A stretch of DNA of 16,268 nt from Clostridiales bacterium (GTDB taxonomy: Bacteria; Bacillota; Clostridia; Oscillospirales; Oscillospiraceae), in NCBI GenBank assembly GCA_017577345.1, contig PITX01000007.1, forward strand, positions 1-16,268, in the 5' to 3' direction. Position 1 is the stretch's first letter, and each line of letters begins with the position of its first letter. The notes under the pieces are model-generated. The model was not told where the DNA came from. It did no database searches and saw only the letters and a program-made list of their open reading frames with translations. This document shows, one piece after another, positions 1 through 6,163 of the stretch. The position numbers and the translations under genes were made by a program.

Positions 1-1286
1 GCATTGGCGGCGGTGATGATCTCGTAGGCGGATTCGTTATCTACCGCAGCTTCATACTTGCCGTACAGGTCGTCTGCCTGGATTTCCGCCTTGCGGCGGT
101 CTTCGTCGATCGCACCCATGGCAGACTGCGGCGGCAGGATCGTTGCCCGCTCCACAACGCAGGGAATGCCCTTTTCGTCCAAAAAGCTGACCAGTGCCTC
201 GCCCGTTGCCAGCTCGGTGATCGCCGTCTCGGTATCGAACGCGGGATTGGCGCGGAAGGACTGTGCCGCCGCCTTGATCGCCTTTTGCTCCAGCGGCGTA
301 TACGCACGCAGGGCGTGCTGCACGCGGTTACTCAGCTGCGACAGGACGGCATTGGGAATATCGGACGGCTGCTGCGTGATGAAGTACACACCGACACCCT
401 TGGAGCGGATCAGCTTGACCATCTGCTCGACCTTATCCGTCAGTGCCTTCGGTGCATCCTTGAACAGCAAGTGCGCCTCGTCGAAGAAAAAGACCAGCTT
501 CGGCTTTTCAAGGTCACCTGCCTCGGGAAGCTGCTCAAACAGCTCCGCAAGCAGCCAGAGCATAAAGGTGGAATAGAGCAGCGGCGACTGATAGAGCTTT
601 TCACAGTGGAAAATGTTCAGGTAGCCCCTGCCGGACTCGTCGCACTGCATCCAGTCGGAGATCTGAATATCCGGCTCACCGAAAAACAGCGTGCCTCCGG
701 CATCCTCCAACTGCAATAGGGCTCTCTGAATCGCGCCGCAGGACTGCCGGGAGATCATGCCGTACTCGTTGAGAAGCTCTGCGGCATGGTCGGCAACATA
801 TGCCACCATGGAGCGCAGATCCTTCAGGTCGATCAAAAGCCAGCCCTTGTCATCCGCAACGCGGAAGACGATGGACAGCACACCGGCCTGCACATCCTTC
901 AGCCCTAAAAGACGGGAAAGCAGAGTCGCACCCATCTCGCTGACGGTGGTGCGCACCGGATGACCGGACACGCCGAATACATCCCAGAAACGCACCGGGA
1001 AGCTCTTCACCGGGAAATCGGCATCGGCGATGCCCAGCTTATCCAACCGCCCGGTAATATTCTCGTTCTTCTCTCCCGCCTTGACACAGCCTGCGATGTC
1101 GCCCTTGATGTCCGCAAGAAATACCGGGACACCTAACTCGGAGAAGGACTCCGCCATCACCTTGAGCGTGACGGTCTTGCCGGTGCCGGTCGCACCGCAG
1201 ATCAGTCCGTGACGGTTTGCCATCTTCGGGACGATGAATGCCTCATTTTCACCCTTGCCGATGAGAAGTTTCTGTTCTTTCAGCAT
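1..1286 (-). CDS. HerA-like ATPase/helicase, DUF853 family (partial, C-terminus off left edge)
   Basis: P-loop ATPase of the HerA/FtsK-like DUF853 group (E. coli YjgR type). The family is annotated as a putative DNA-translocating helicase; its cellular role is poorly defined. I translated the open frame from the ATG at 1286: 428 complete codons are visible and it has no stop, so perhaps 70-100 residues are missing. Seen: Walker A GATGTGKT at residues 31-38, LADIKGD at 57-63, Walker [10 protein letters not shown] at 264-272, and TQQPSDIP at 304-311, a sensor-like segment typical of the family. No signal peptide or membrane segment is visible. The start is supported by AGGAG at 1295-1299, 8 bp upstream. 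It begins 25 bp after the thrH-like stop on the same strand, so the two are probably cotranscribed. Family is confident; biological function is not. Confidence 0.88.
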   Translation of the reverse strand, partial: MLKEQKLLIGKGENEAFIVPKMANRHGLICGATGTGKTVTLKVMAESFSELGVPVFLADIKGDIAGCVKAGEKNENITGRLDKLGIADADFPVKSFPVRFWDVFGVSGHPVRTTVSEMGATLLSRLLGLKDVQAGVLSIVFRVADDKGWLLIDLKDLRSMVAYVADHAAELLNEYGMISRQSCGAIQRALLQLEDAGGTLFFGEPDIQISDWMQCDESGRGYLNIFHCEKLYQSPLLYSTFMLWLLAELFEQLPEAGDLEKPKLVFFFDEAHLLFKDAPKALTDKVEQMVKLIRSKGVGVYFITQQPSDIPNAVLSQLSNRVQHALRAYTPLEQKAIKAAAQSFRANPAFDTETAITELATGEALVSFLDEKGIPCVVERATILPPQSAMGAIDEDRRKAEIQADDLYGKYEAAVDNESAYEIITAAN

Positions 1287-1311
1287 AATGTGCTCTCCTG
1301 TCGGTATTATT

Positions 1312-1914
1312 TCAGGTCAACTGCGCCTTGATCGCGCGGAGCAGATCGTCATAGCTCTCATAGGCGGGCAGCTGCGGATAGTCCGCCTTGATCTCCTCGG
1401 TACTGCGGAACAGAAAGCCCGCCTTGCCCGCGAGGATCATGTCCAGATCGTTATAGCTGTCGCCCGCCGCGATCGTATCAAAGCCGACAGACTGCAAGGC
1501 GCGGACGGTGCTGAGCTTGGAATCATGGATACGCATCTTAAAGCCCGTGATCTCACCGTCGGGTGCGACCTCCAGCGTGTTGCACAGCAGGGTCGGCCAG
1601 CCGAGCTTCTTCATCAGCGGCATGGCAAACTGCGTGAAGGTGTCGCTGAGGATGACCACCTGCGTCAGCGTGCGCAGCTCGTCCAAAAATTCTCTTGCAC
1701 CGGGCAGCGGATCGATTTTTGCGATCGTCTCCTGAATTTGCGGCAGACCGAGACCGTGTTCCTTCAGCACACCCAGACGCCAGCGCATCAGCTTATCATA
1801 ATCCGGCTCATCACGTGTCGTGCGCGTGAGCTCCGGTATTCCGCTTTCCTTTGCAAACGCGATCCAAATCTCCGGAACAACAACGCCCTCCATATCCAGA
1901 CATACGATTTCCAT
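1312..1914 (-). CDS. thrH: ThrH-like phosphoserine phosphatase / homoserine phosphotransferase (HAD family)
   Basis: A 200-aa HAD-superfamily enzyme resembling ThrH, which in Pseudomonas dephosphorylates phosphoserine and can transfer phosphate to homoserine, linking serine and threonine synthesis. Seen: motif I DMEG at residues 7-10 with Asp7 and Glu9, the DxE variant typical of ThrH rather than DxD; motif II ILSD with Ser90-Asp91; Lys133 in DSK; and motif III GDSYND with Asp152 and Asp156. Length fits the family (about 200-205 aa). The frame is open 15 codons further upstream, but I start at 1914 because a G-rich Shine-Dalgarno (GGGGGGAA) sits just before it and the protein then begins exactly at the family N-terminus. 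A sigma-A-like promoter lies at 1978-2006. The HerA-like gene follows 25 bp downstream. No other amino-acid biosynthesis gene is nearby, so the true substrate is uncertain. Confidence 0.85.
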   Translation of the reverse strand: MEIVCLDMEGVVVPEIWIAFAKESGIPELTRTTRDEPDYDKLMRWRLGVLKEHGLGLPQIQETIAKIDPLPGAREFLDELRTLTQVVILSDTFTQFAMPLMKKLGWPTLLCNTLEVAPDGEITGFKMRIHDSKLSTVRALQSVGFDTIAAGDSYNDLDMILAGKAGFLFRSTEEIKADYPQLPAYESYDDLLRAIKAQLT

Positions 1915-1977
1915 ACTCTGTTCCCCCCGTATATTCCTTGTGCTTGTTTCACTTCGCATACTTTTTCTATCGCTGCT

Positions 1978-2006
1978 ATTTTAGCAGGAAAAAGCGAAAA
2001 AGTAAA
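1978..2006 (-). promoter_or_regulatory. Sigma-A-type promoter for the thrH-like gene
   Basis: On the minus strand a -35 TTTACT (2001-2006) and -10 TAAAAT (1978-1983) are separated by 17 bp. Predicted start is near 1970, giving a leader of about 55 nt before the ATG at 1914. It is divergent from the plus-strand promoter at 2026-2055, with only 19 bp between the two -35 boxes. Confidence 0.6.
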
Positions 2007-2025
2007 CGGTCATTTTCCCGTGCGG

Positions 2026-2055
2026 TTGACAAGCCAATGGAGCTTATAGTAAAAT
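2026..2055 (+). promoter_or_regulatory. Sigma-A-type promoter for the 100-aa orphan gene
   Basis: Perfect -35 TTGACA at 2026-2031 and -10 TAAAAT at 2050-2055 with an 18-bp spacer. The predicted start near 2062 leaves a very short leader ahead of the Shine-Dalgarno AAGGAGGG at 2068-2075 and the ATG at 2082. Its presence supports 2082-2384 being a real expressed gene. Confidence 0.65.
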
Positions 2056-2081
2056 GGATTTATCTGTAAGGAGGGTCGCAA

Positions 2082-2384
2082 ATGGCTGAAATTCCGAACT
2101 TTGATACTATTACGCTGTGCCCGGATTACCGCTTTGTGCGCGTTGTCGGCACGGATGGCGTCTTTTACGACCTCGTGCGCAAATGGCGTTCCCGCGAACA
2201 TATTTTTTCTCTGAAACAGACATATCCCTTTGCCGAAACCGTCGGACGCGCCTTTGTGCCTCCTTGTATTTTTCGGGATTTTACCGAGCTGGACGGACCG
2301 GACCGCTACCATGAAAGCCGCTGGAAAAACGGCACACAGTTCCTGTTTCCATTGGAGGAAGCGGATAAGAAGTATTTGGGATAA
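2082..2384 (+). CDS. Hypothetical protein, 100 aa, family not recognised
   Basis: Small soluble protein (100 aa) that I do not recognise. It is probably real: it has its own consensus promoter (2026-2055), a near-perfect Shine-Dalgarno AAGGAGGG at 2068-2075 with 6-bp spacing, and a single-gene layout. The composition is mixed charged and aromatic, with no membrane segment, signal peptide, coiled coil or Cys/His metal cluster. Visible local features are a RKWRSREH basic stretch around residues 33-40, a PPC at 60-62 and an acidic/lysine C-terminus EEADKKYLG. It stands alone between a divergent thrH-like gene and the repeat-rich tRNA region, so context gives no function. A 140-residue open frame on the opposite strand (2010-2432) overlaps it but has no ribosome site or family character. 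Confidence 0.7.
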   Translation: MAEIPNFDTITLCPDYRFVRVVGTDGVFYDLVRKWRSREHIFSLKQTYPFAETVGRAFVPPCIFRDFTELDGPDRYHESRWKNGTQFLFPLEEADKKYLG

Positions 2385-2420
2385 CCTGCAATCTTCTTTT
2401 TCACGGTTCATTTTTAAATC

Positions 2421-2464
2421 TTCATTCTTCACTTAGAAAATCCTGTCACAAAATGAAGAATGAA
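2421..2464. repeat. AT-rich inverted repeat (11-bp perfect arms)
   Basis: TTCATTCTTCA at 2421-2431 is the exact reverse complement of TGAAGAATGAA at 2454-2464, with a 22-nt spacer. It lies 37 bp after the stop of the 100-aa gene. It could act as a weak terminator, but no clean U-tract follows. Similar AT-rich arms are common in clostridial intergenic DNA. Confidence 0.5.
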
Positions 2465-2503
2465 AACTGAAAAATAAAGAAAATAAAGAAAGAATAATAC
2501 ATC

Positions 2504-2582
2504 TTCGAATCCTTCACCCGCTCATATAATTAAGAAAACAGCCGCCCCGGTTGGGGTGGCTGTCTTCTTGGCAGCGGGTGAA
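2504..2582 (-). repeat. 79-bp direct repeat, copy 1: duplicated tRNA-Gln 3' end plus terminator
   Basis: Reading the sequence, bases 2504-2582 are identical to 2680-2758 over 79 bp (offset 176). On the minus strand the unit contains the last bases of the tRNA-Gln acceptor arm, the encoded CCA and the terminator hairpin (2538-2563). On the plus strand its left end carries a second, inverted copy of the T-arm/acceptor 3' sequence (TTCGAATCCTTCACCCGCT). In copy 1 no full tRNA follows: homology to the tRNA breaks off at 2583. Confidence 0.9.
2538..2563 (-). terminator. Duplicate terminator hairpin (copy 1 of the repeat)
   Basis: Same hairpin as the one at 2714-2739, carried in the upstream copy of the 79-bp repeat: six-base and four-base GC-rich arms around a 4-nt loop, with TTTTCTTAATT after it on the minus strand. 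It would catch transcripts reading through the first tRNA terminator. Confidence 0.6.
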
Positions 2583-2596
2583 ATCGTTTCGTCTGC

Positions 2597-2670
2597 GTTT
2601 GTGCCTTGCGCAAACATCGGTTGCAACCAGTTTTTGAACTGGTTGCCCCGACAGTCCACCGGACTGTCGG
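2597..2670. repeat. Cluster of three consecutive hairpins between the two 79-bp repeats
   Basis: Three stem-loops are packed end to end. The first has GTTTGTGC (2597-2604) with GCGCAAAC (2608-2615), including one G-U pair. The second has CAACCAGTT (2624-2632) with AACTGGTTG (2637-2645). The third has CCGACAGTCC (2648-2657) with GGACTGTCGG (2661-2670). The palindrome GGTTGCAACC (2619-2628) overlaps the second. No convincing coding frame covers the region. It may be a structured RNA downstream of the tRNA, or the remains of a small mobile repeat. Confidence 0.75.
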
Positions 2671-2679
2671 ATTTGATCT

Positions 2680-2758
2680 TTCGAATCCTTCACCCGCTCA
2701 TATAATTAAGAAAACAGCCGCCCCGGTTGGGGTGGCTGTCTTCTTGGCAGCGGGTGAA
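2680..2758 (-). repeat. 79-bp direct repeat, copy 2 (overlaps the tRNA-Gln 3' end)
   Basis: Identical to 2504-2582. Its right end is part of the functional tRNA-Gln gene: acceptor 3' strand, discriminator and CCA, plus four further bases into the T arm. Its left end holds an inverted copy of the same tRNA tail, so 2680-2767 reads as a large imperfect palindrome centred on the terminator hairpin, with arms of about 19 bp starting TTCGAATCC. Confidence 0.9.
2714..2739 (-). terminator. Rho-independent terminator of tRNA-Gln
   Basis: Strong GC-rich hairpin: ACAGCC plus four C residues pair with four G residues plus GGCTGT around a 4-nt loop. There is one internal mismatch, read as A-C in the minus-strand RNA and as a G-U wobble in the plus-strand RNA. 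In the minus direction it is followed by TTTTCTTAATT, and it begins a few bases after the tRNA CCA. Confidence 0.8.
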
Positions 2759-2818
2759 GGATTCGAACCCTCACAAACGGAGTCAGAGTCCGGTGTGCTA
2801 CCATTACACAAACCCGCT
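2745..2818 (-). tRNA. tRNA-Gln, anticodon CTG, with encoded CCA
   Basis: Cloverleaf folded by eye on the minus strand. The acceptor is AGCGGGT/ACCCGCT (2812-2818 with 2749-2755). The D arm is GTGT/GCAC around AATGGTA. The anticodon stem CCGGA/TCCGT has one C-U mismatch at the top pair, and the loop CTCTGAC gives anticodon CTG (Gln). The variable loop is short, the T arm is GAGGG/CCTTC with TTCGAAT, and the discriminator is G. CCA is encoded at 2745-2747. It has its own promoter at 2847-2874 and a terminator at 2714-2739. Its 3' end is duplicated downstream (2504-2582). Confidence 0.93.
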
Positions 2819-2846
2819 ATTTGCCATGCGCCGAAACGCAAATATA

Positions 2847-2874
2847 ATTATATGCAGTTTCATGCAAAAGTCAA
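2847..2874 (-). promoter_or_regulatory. Sigma-A promoter of tRNA-Gln
   Basis: Minus-strand -35 TTGACT (2869-2874) and perfect -10 TATAAT (2847-2852) with a 16-bp spacer. The predicted start near 2840 is about 22 bp before the mature tRNA 5' end at 2818, a usual distance for a tRNA gene. Confidence 0.75.
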
Positions 2875-2906
2875 GCAAATTTTTTGCTTTTTTTTATTTT
2901 TCCGCG

Positions 2907-3584
2907 TCAGAGTAGTCCTTTCAGCTCTTCCAGACATTTTACCTCATAATCCGGCACAATATCCGCTCTGCCGGGACGGCGGTCACGGTTGAACCAGCAA
3001 GTCGCAACGCCTGCATTTTTACCGCCGAGGATGTCACTGGTCAGGCTGTCGCCGATCATCAGTGTCGTGTCGCGCGAGAAGTTCGGAATGTGCGCAAAAC
3101 AGTAGTCGAAATACGCCTTCTCCGGCTTGTGGTGTCCCGTCACCTCGGATATGAAAATATCCTTGAAAAAATGGCTGATCTGTGCGCTCTCCAGACGGGA
3201 ATACTGCGTTGCCGCAACGCCGTTGGATGCGATATACAGATCATACCTCGGCGCAAGATACTCCAAAAGCTCCACCGCACCGTCCACAAAATAGTGCCCG
3301 ATACCGAGATAGCCGCGGTAGATGTCCTCCACGGGCTGAGCCTCCATCGGAAGTCCGAGTTCTTGGAACAGCAGCTCAAAGCGGCGAATCAGCACAGTAT
3401 CGCGCGTGATCTCACCGCGCTCAAATGCCTCCCACTGGGAGAGGTTGATCTCGCTGTAGCGGCGAAGCAGCTCTGCAGTCGGCTCCAAGCCGATGTCCCG
3501 AAAGGTCTTTGCAATGGCGACATGCTCCGCTGCACCGAAATCCAATATGGTATCGTCTAAGTCGATCAGTATTGCCCGGTACAT
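2907..3584 (-). CDS. yjjG: YjjG-family noncanonical pyrimidine nucleotidase (HAD hydrolase)
   Basis: A 225-aa cytosolic HAD phosphatase of the YjjG type, which removes phosphate from nucleoside monophosphates and is thought to clear non-canonical pyrimidine nucleotides. Seen: motif I DLDDTI with Asp8 and Asp10; motif II IASNG with Ser120; motif III Lys153 in HHKPEKAYFD; motif IV IGDSLTSD with Asp179 and Asp184, followed by GGKNAGVATCW, which matches the YjjG subgroup closely. The cap domain occupies roughly residues 15-85. The frame stays open to 3860, but that extension lies inside ksgA and is not HAD-like. I chose 3584 because AGGAG (3592-3596) sits 7 bp before it. That ribosome site overlaps the ksgA stop codon, so the two genes are probably translationally coupled. 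Subgroup is a sequence-pattern call. Confidence 0.87.
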   Translation of the reverse strand: MYRAILIDLDDTILDFGAAEHVAIAKTFRDIGLEPTAELLRRYSEINLSQWEAFERGEITRDTVLIRRFELLFQELGLPMEAQPVEDIYRGYLGIGHYFVDGAVELLEYLAPRYDLYIASNGVAATQYSRLESAQISHFFKDIFISEVTGHHKPEKAYFDYCFAHIPNFSRDTTLMIGDSLTSDILGGKNAGVATCWFNRDRRPGRADIVPDYEVKCLEELKGLL

Positions 3585-3594
3585 CCGTCCGCTC

Positions 3595-4458
3595 CTATCC
3601 CCGCTGTGCGGCAATCTCGTTCGCAATGCGTGCAAACTCCGGAATCCCCAGTGTTTCTCCGCGCACCGTCGGTACGATGCCACACTGTTCCAAAAGTGCT
3701 GAGATCTGCGCCTTGCCAAGCTCACCGAAGCCTGCGGATAGTCCGTTAAGCAGGGTCTTGCGGCGCATGGCAAAGGCGGCGCGTACCGTGCGGAAGAACA
3801 GTGCTTCGTCCGTGATCTCCGCCGGCGGCGCAGTGCGCGTCCGCAGACACACAACGGCACTCGTCACCTTCGGCTGCGGCATAAAGCAGCTCGCCGGTAC
3901 ATCAAACAGCAGCTCCGGCCGGGCATGATAGTTGCACAGCACCGTAAAAGCGGAATAGTCCGCACTGCCCGGCTTGGCGCAGATACGCTGCGCGACCTCC
4001 TTCTGCACCATGACCGTGATCGCGTCAAAGCACTTACTTTCCAATAGCTTCGTCAGGACGGGAGAGGTGATATAATACGGCAGATTGGCGCACGCCATGG
4101 GCTTTAAGCCGCCGAGCTTCTCCGCCGTCAGTGCGGGAAGGTCTGCTTTCAGCGCGTCACAGAACAGGATCTCCAGATTGTCAAACTCGCCGACTGTCCG
4201 CTCCAGAACGGGGCGCAGGGTGGTATCGACCTCCAGCGCAACGACCTTTTTTGCGCGCAGAGACAGCTCCTGCGTCAGCGGTCCGAAGCCGGGACCGATC
4301 TCCAAGACACCGCAAGTACCGTCAACGCCGGATTCCTCCGCGATGCGCTGCGGTACCCAACGCTGCGTCAGAAAATTCTGCCCCTTTGCCTTGGAAAAAT
4401 GAAATCCGTATTCCGCAAGCAGGCTCTTCATCACCTGCGCATTGCATACATCCAGCAT
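3595..4458 (-). CDS. ksgA: 16S rRNA (adenine1518/1519-N6,N6)-dimethyltransferase KsgA/RsmA
   Basis: SAM-dependent enzyme that dimethylates two adjacent adenines in helix 45 of 16S rRNA late in 30S assembly; its loss gives kasugamycin resistance. It has 287 aa, a typical length. Seen: FSKAKGQNFL at 21-30 (the family's KxxGQNFL segment), SAM motif EIGPGFGPLT at 53-62, acidic LEVD at 75-78, CDAL at 100-103, and the catalytic NLPYYITSP at 125-133. The C-terminal RNA-binding part includes VRAAFAMRRKTLLN (225-238). The ATG at 4458 follows GAGGTG by a suitable distance. That ribosome site and the T-run lie in the 3' arm of a hairpin (4461-4503) behind the yabE-like gene. The yabE-ksgA neighbourhood is conserved in Bacillus, but rnmV, usually between them, is absent here. 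Confidence 0.96.
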   Translation of the reverse strand: MLDVCNAQVMKSLLAEYGFHFSKAKGQNFLTQRWVPQRIAEESGVDGTCGVLEIGPGFGPLTQELSLRAKKVVALEVDTTLRPVLERTVGEFDNLEILFCDALKADLPALTAEKLGGLKPMACANLPYYITSPVLTKLLESKCFDAITVMVQKEVAQRICAKPGSADYSAFTVLCNYHARPELLFDVPASCFMPQPKVTSAVVCLRTRTAPPAEITDEALFFRTVRAAFAMRRKTLLNGLSAGFGELGKAQISALLEQCGIVPTVRGETLGIPEFARIANEIAAQRG

Positions 4459-4460
4459 AA

Positions 4461-4503
4461 AAACACCTCTTCCCTGTCATTTTAACAGAGAAGAGGCTGT
4501 TTT
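4461..4503 (-). terminator. Terminator-like hairpin overlapping the ksgA ribosome site
   Basis: On the minus strand an 18-nt arm (4503-4486) pairs with a 17-nt arm (4477-4461), with one bulged G and one G-U pair and a 7-8 nt AT-rich loop. A T-run follows directly and abuts the ksgA ATG at 4458. It fits an intrinsic terminator for the yabE-like gene, which stops at 4512. The 3' arm contains the AAGAGGTG that ksgA needs for initiation, so the same fold would hide the ksgA start. Confidence 0.75.
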
Positions 4504-4511
4504 GCAATCAT

Positions 4512-5609
4512 TTATGAGAGAACATAGACCGTGCAGGTTCGCACGCCGAATTCCCAACACTCGTCAAAGGTGTCGAAATACAGGTCGATCTTGTAGCCCT
4601 TGATGGAGCCGCCGGTATCCTCCGCCGTGCAGTAGCCGTAGATGTACTGACCGTCGTTGGAAACGATATACATCTTCGTGCCGAGCGGAATGTAACTCGG
4701 GTCGACTGCTACCGCGCCGACTCTCGCCACGGTACCCGTTGCGGTCTGACCGACGCGGTCACCGCAGGAATATGCCGTGCAGGTCACGGTCAGGACATCC
4801 GTGTAGTTATAGGATGTGCCGGAAACCGTTGTGATCGTGCCGCCGCTGATGGCGTGCTCTTCATTATTGATCGGGTCTTCAATGGTTGCATTGCGGTGAT
4901 CCGGCTCATCCGGCTGATCGGCGATCTCGCGTGCCGGACCTCTGACAACCAGTCGCGTGACCATCTTGGTCGTCGTCTCTTCGTCAATGATCTCCTCGGA
5001 GACCTGCACGCCGTTTTCAAAAACGAGCTGTGCCGTGTAGTGGACAACGCCGTCCACGCCCTCGATCAGGGTGATTTCCTCGCCGGGAGCCAGCTCCGGG
5101 TCTTCATAGTATTTCGTCTCAAAGGGGACGGCCTTGTCATACTCGGTCTGCTTGATCTCCTTGTGCTTCAGCTCAATGACCATGCCGTCATAGGTGGGGG
5201 TATCCTCCTCGCAGGAGAGAATGTCGCCGGTGCCGGGCACGATGCCCATCTTATCCAGCAATGTCCTGGCCGTCTCACCGTAGGTGCCGATCACACTCTG
5301 CTCGCCTGCATTGATAACGGTCACCATCTGCATCCTTTGAATGTCGATGCGGCTGACGCCGTTTTTATAGGTCGTGGTGTAGGTATCCTCTTCGCTCAGC
5401 TCAATTCCTACCTCATCCAAAACCACATCCGGGTCCGTGCTGAAGGACTTGTGAACCGTTACATAATCACCGTCGGTGATCAGGTAGCTGTTCTGTGCAA
5501 AAACAGTCTGTGCCAGCAGTACTACGATGATCGCTGCCATGATCGCGATCGCAATCAGTCTGTGCGAGAGTCTTTTGCGGGTCGTCGTCTGTTTTTCCGT
5601 TCTGCGCAT
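4512..5609 (-). CDS. yabE: YabE-like cell-wall protein: DUF348, G5 and 3D domains
   Basis: A 365-aa secreted or membrane-anchored protein of the YabE/RpfB-like group in Firmicutes, thought to act on peptidoglycan. Seen: a basic N-terminus (residues 1-17), a hydrophobic segment at 19-37 ending VFAQ that may be a signal peptide or anchor, DUF348-type repeats at about 44-130, a G5-type region at about 148-225, an acidic/Pro linker at 229-255 and a C-terminal 3D domain from about 272. The 3D domain keeps its three aspartates: Asp303 in VDPSYIPLG, Asp331 in AEDTGG and Asp342 in KIDLYFD. The start at 5609 follows AAAGGAGG at a good distance. A perfect consensus promoter lies at 5684-5711. It is somewhat shorter than Bacillus YabE. 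Upstream of ksgA as in Bacillus. Confidence 0.9.
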   Translation of the reverse strand: MRRTEKQTTTRKRLSHRLIAIAIMAAIIVVLLAQTVFAQNSYLITDGDYVTVHKSFSTDPDVVLDEVGIELSEEDTYTTTYKNGVSRIDIQRMQMVTVINAGEQSVIGTYGETARTLLDKMGIVPGTGDILSCEEDTPTYDGMVIELKHKEIKQTEYDKAVPFETKYYEDPELAPGEEITLIEGVDGVVHYTAQLVFENGVQVSEEIIDEETTTKMVTRLVVRGPAREIADQPDEPDHRNATIEDPINNEEHAISGGTITTVSGTSYNYTDVLTVTCTAYSCGDRVGQTATGTVARVGAVAVDPSYIPLGTKMYIVSNDGQYIYGYCTAEDTGGSIKGYKIDLYFDTFDECWEFGVRTCTVYVLS

Positions 5610-5683
5610 CAGAGTATCCTCCTTTCCATTGTGTTTGGTTTCAAGTCGTGAAACTATTGTTACTCTATTGTAACTGTGGGTTA

Positions 5684-5711
5684 ATTATAACATTTTTTAC
5701 GAATTTGTCAA
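5684..5711 (-). promoter_or_regulatory. Consensus sigma-A promoter of the yabE-like gene
   Basis: Minus-strand -35 TTGACA (5706-5711) and -10 TATAAT (5684-5689), both perfect, with a 16-bp spacer. The predicted start near 5677 gives a leader of about 68 nt, too short for the c-di-AMP (ydaO) riboswitch often found before yabE/rpf-type genes. Confidence 0.8.
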
Positions 5712-5773
5712 GCTTTTTTCGATTTTTACGGCATAATACGAACTTTTTGTGCAATTATGTAAACAAGAAACAG

Positions 5774-5817
5774 ACAAGATAGGTGATGCTTTTTGGCGAT
5801 CAGACCCAATATCTTGT
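5774..5817. repeat. 8-bp inverted repeat between the divergent promoters
   Basis: ACAAGATA (5774-5781) and TATCTTGT (5810-5817) form perfect arms around a 28-nt spacer. It lies upstream of both the yabE-like promoter and the thrS promoter. It could be an operator or chance. I see no match to a riboswitch class. Confidence 0.35.
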
Positions 5818-5865
5818 GGAAAAGTTACAAATCAGTTAACATAATCAGCATAAAAAAGAAACCAT

Positions 5866-5894
5866 TTGACAACCGACCGAAAAAGTGCTATATT
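5866..5894 (+). promoter_or_regulatory. Sigma-A promoter of thrS
   Basis: Perfect -35 TTGACA at 5866-5871 and -10 TATATT at 5889-5894 with a 17-bp spacer. The predicted start near 5901 is just ahead of the T-box leader. Confidence 0.8.
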
Positions 5895-5900
5895 GATGAC

Positions 5901-6132
5901 AAATGTGGCTGTGACGAAGAAATGTACTGAAACGCGATGCGCAGAGAGGGAGCGGTCGGTGAAAGCTCCTGCACCCGTCCGGTATGAACCGCTTCCGAGC
6001 TGCTTCCCTGAACAAAGTAGGGGAAGACGGGTGCGCCCGTTAGCGCGCAAACGAGCGGCAGTCTATAAAACTGCAAGCAGGGTGGAACCGTGGGAGTTAT
6101 CTCACCCCTGAATTATTCAGGGGTGATTTTTT
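5901..6132 (+). promoter_or_regulatory. T-box riboswitch (threonine) in the thrS leader
   Basis: Classic T-box leader. The conserved T-box core AGGGTGGAACCGTGGG ends near 6094; its bulge TGGA (6083-6086) would pair with the UCCA end of uncharged tRNA whose discriminator is U, as expected for tRNA-Thr. Upstream, the AGAGAGGGAGC and GGTGAAAGCTCC segments match Stem I, and a candidate threonine specifier ACC lies at 5988-5990. The leader ends in a strong terminator: TCACCCCTGAA (6102-6112) with TTCAGGGGTGA (6116-6126), followed by six T (6127-6132). Low threonine charging should favour the antiterminator and thrS transcription. The specifier is a position-based guess; the T-box class itself is clear. 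Confidence 0.93.
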
Positions 6133-6163
6133 ATTGCCCCTCATCAAGACAGGAGGAAGCATT

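Noticed and set aside
1234..2049. 271-residue plus-strand frame over the thrH-like gene
   Set aside because: Antisense shadow of a well-motifed HAD enzyme; no start signals or family character.
2504..2758. CRISPR-like direct repeats
   Set aside because: Only two copies, 79 bp long, containing a tRNA tail and terminator; no array spacing and no cas genes.
2606..2992. 128-residue plus-strand frame through the hairpins, tRNA and yjjG end
   Set aside because: It crosses the tRNA-Gln gene, its promoter and repeats, so coding is not credible.
4854..5651. 265-residue plus-strand frame over the yabE-like gene
   Set aside because: It covers the yabE-like gene and its ribosome site on the wrong strand; no supporting signals.
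5610..5720. c-di-AMP (ydaO) riboswitch before the yabE-like gene
   Set aside because: The promoter at 5684-5711 leaves only about 68 nt of leader, too short, and no matching conserved core is seen.
5832..6111. Small frames on both strands over the thrS leader
   Set aside because: This is the T-box riboswitch; conservation there is of RNA structure, not protein.
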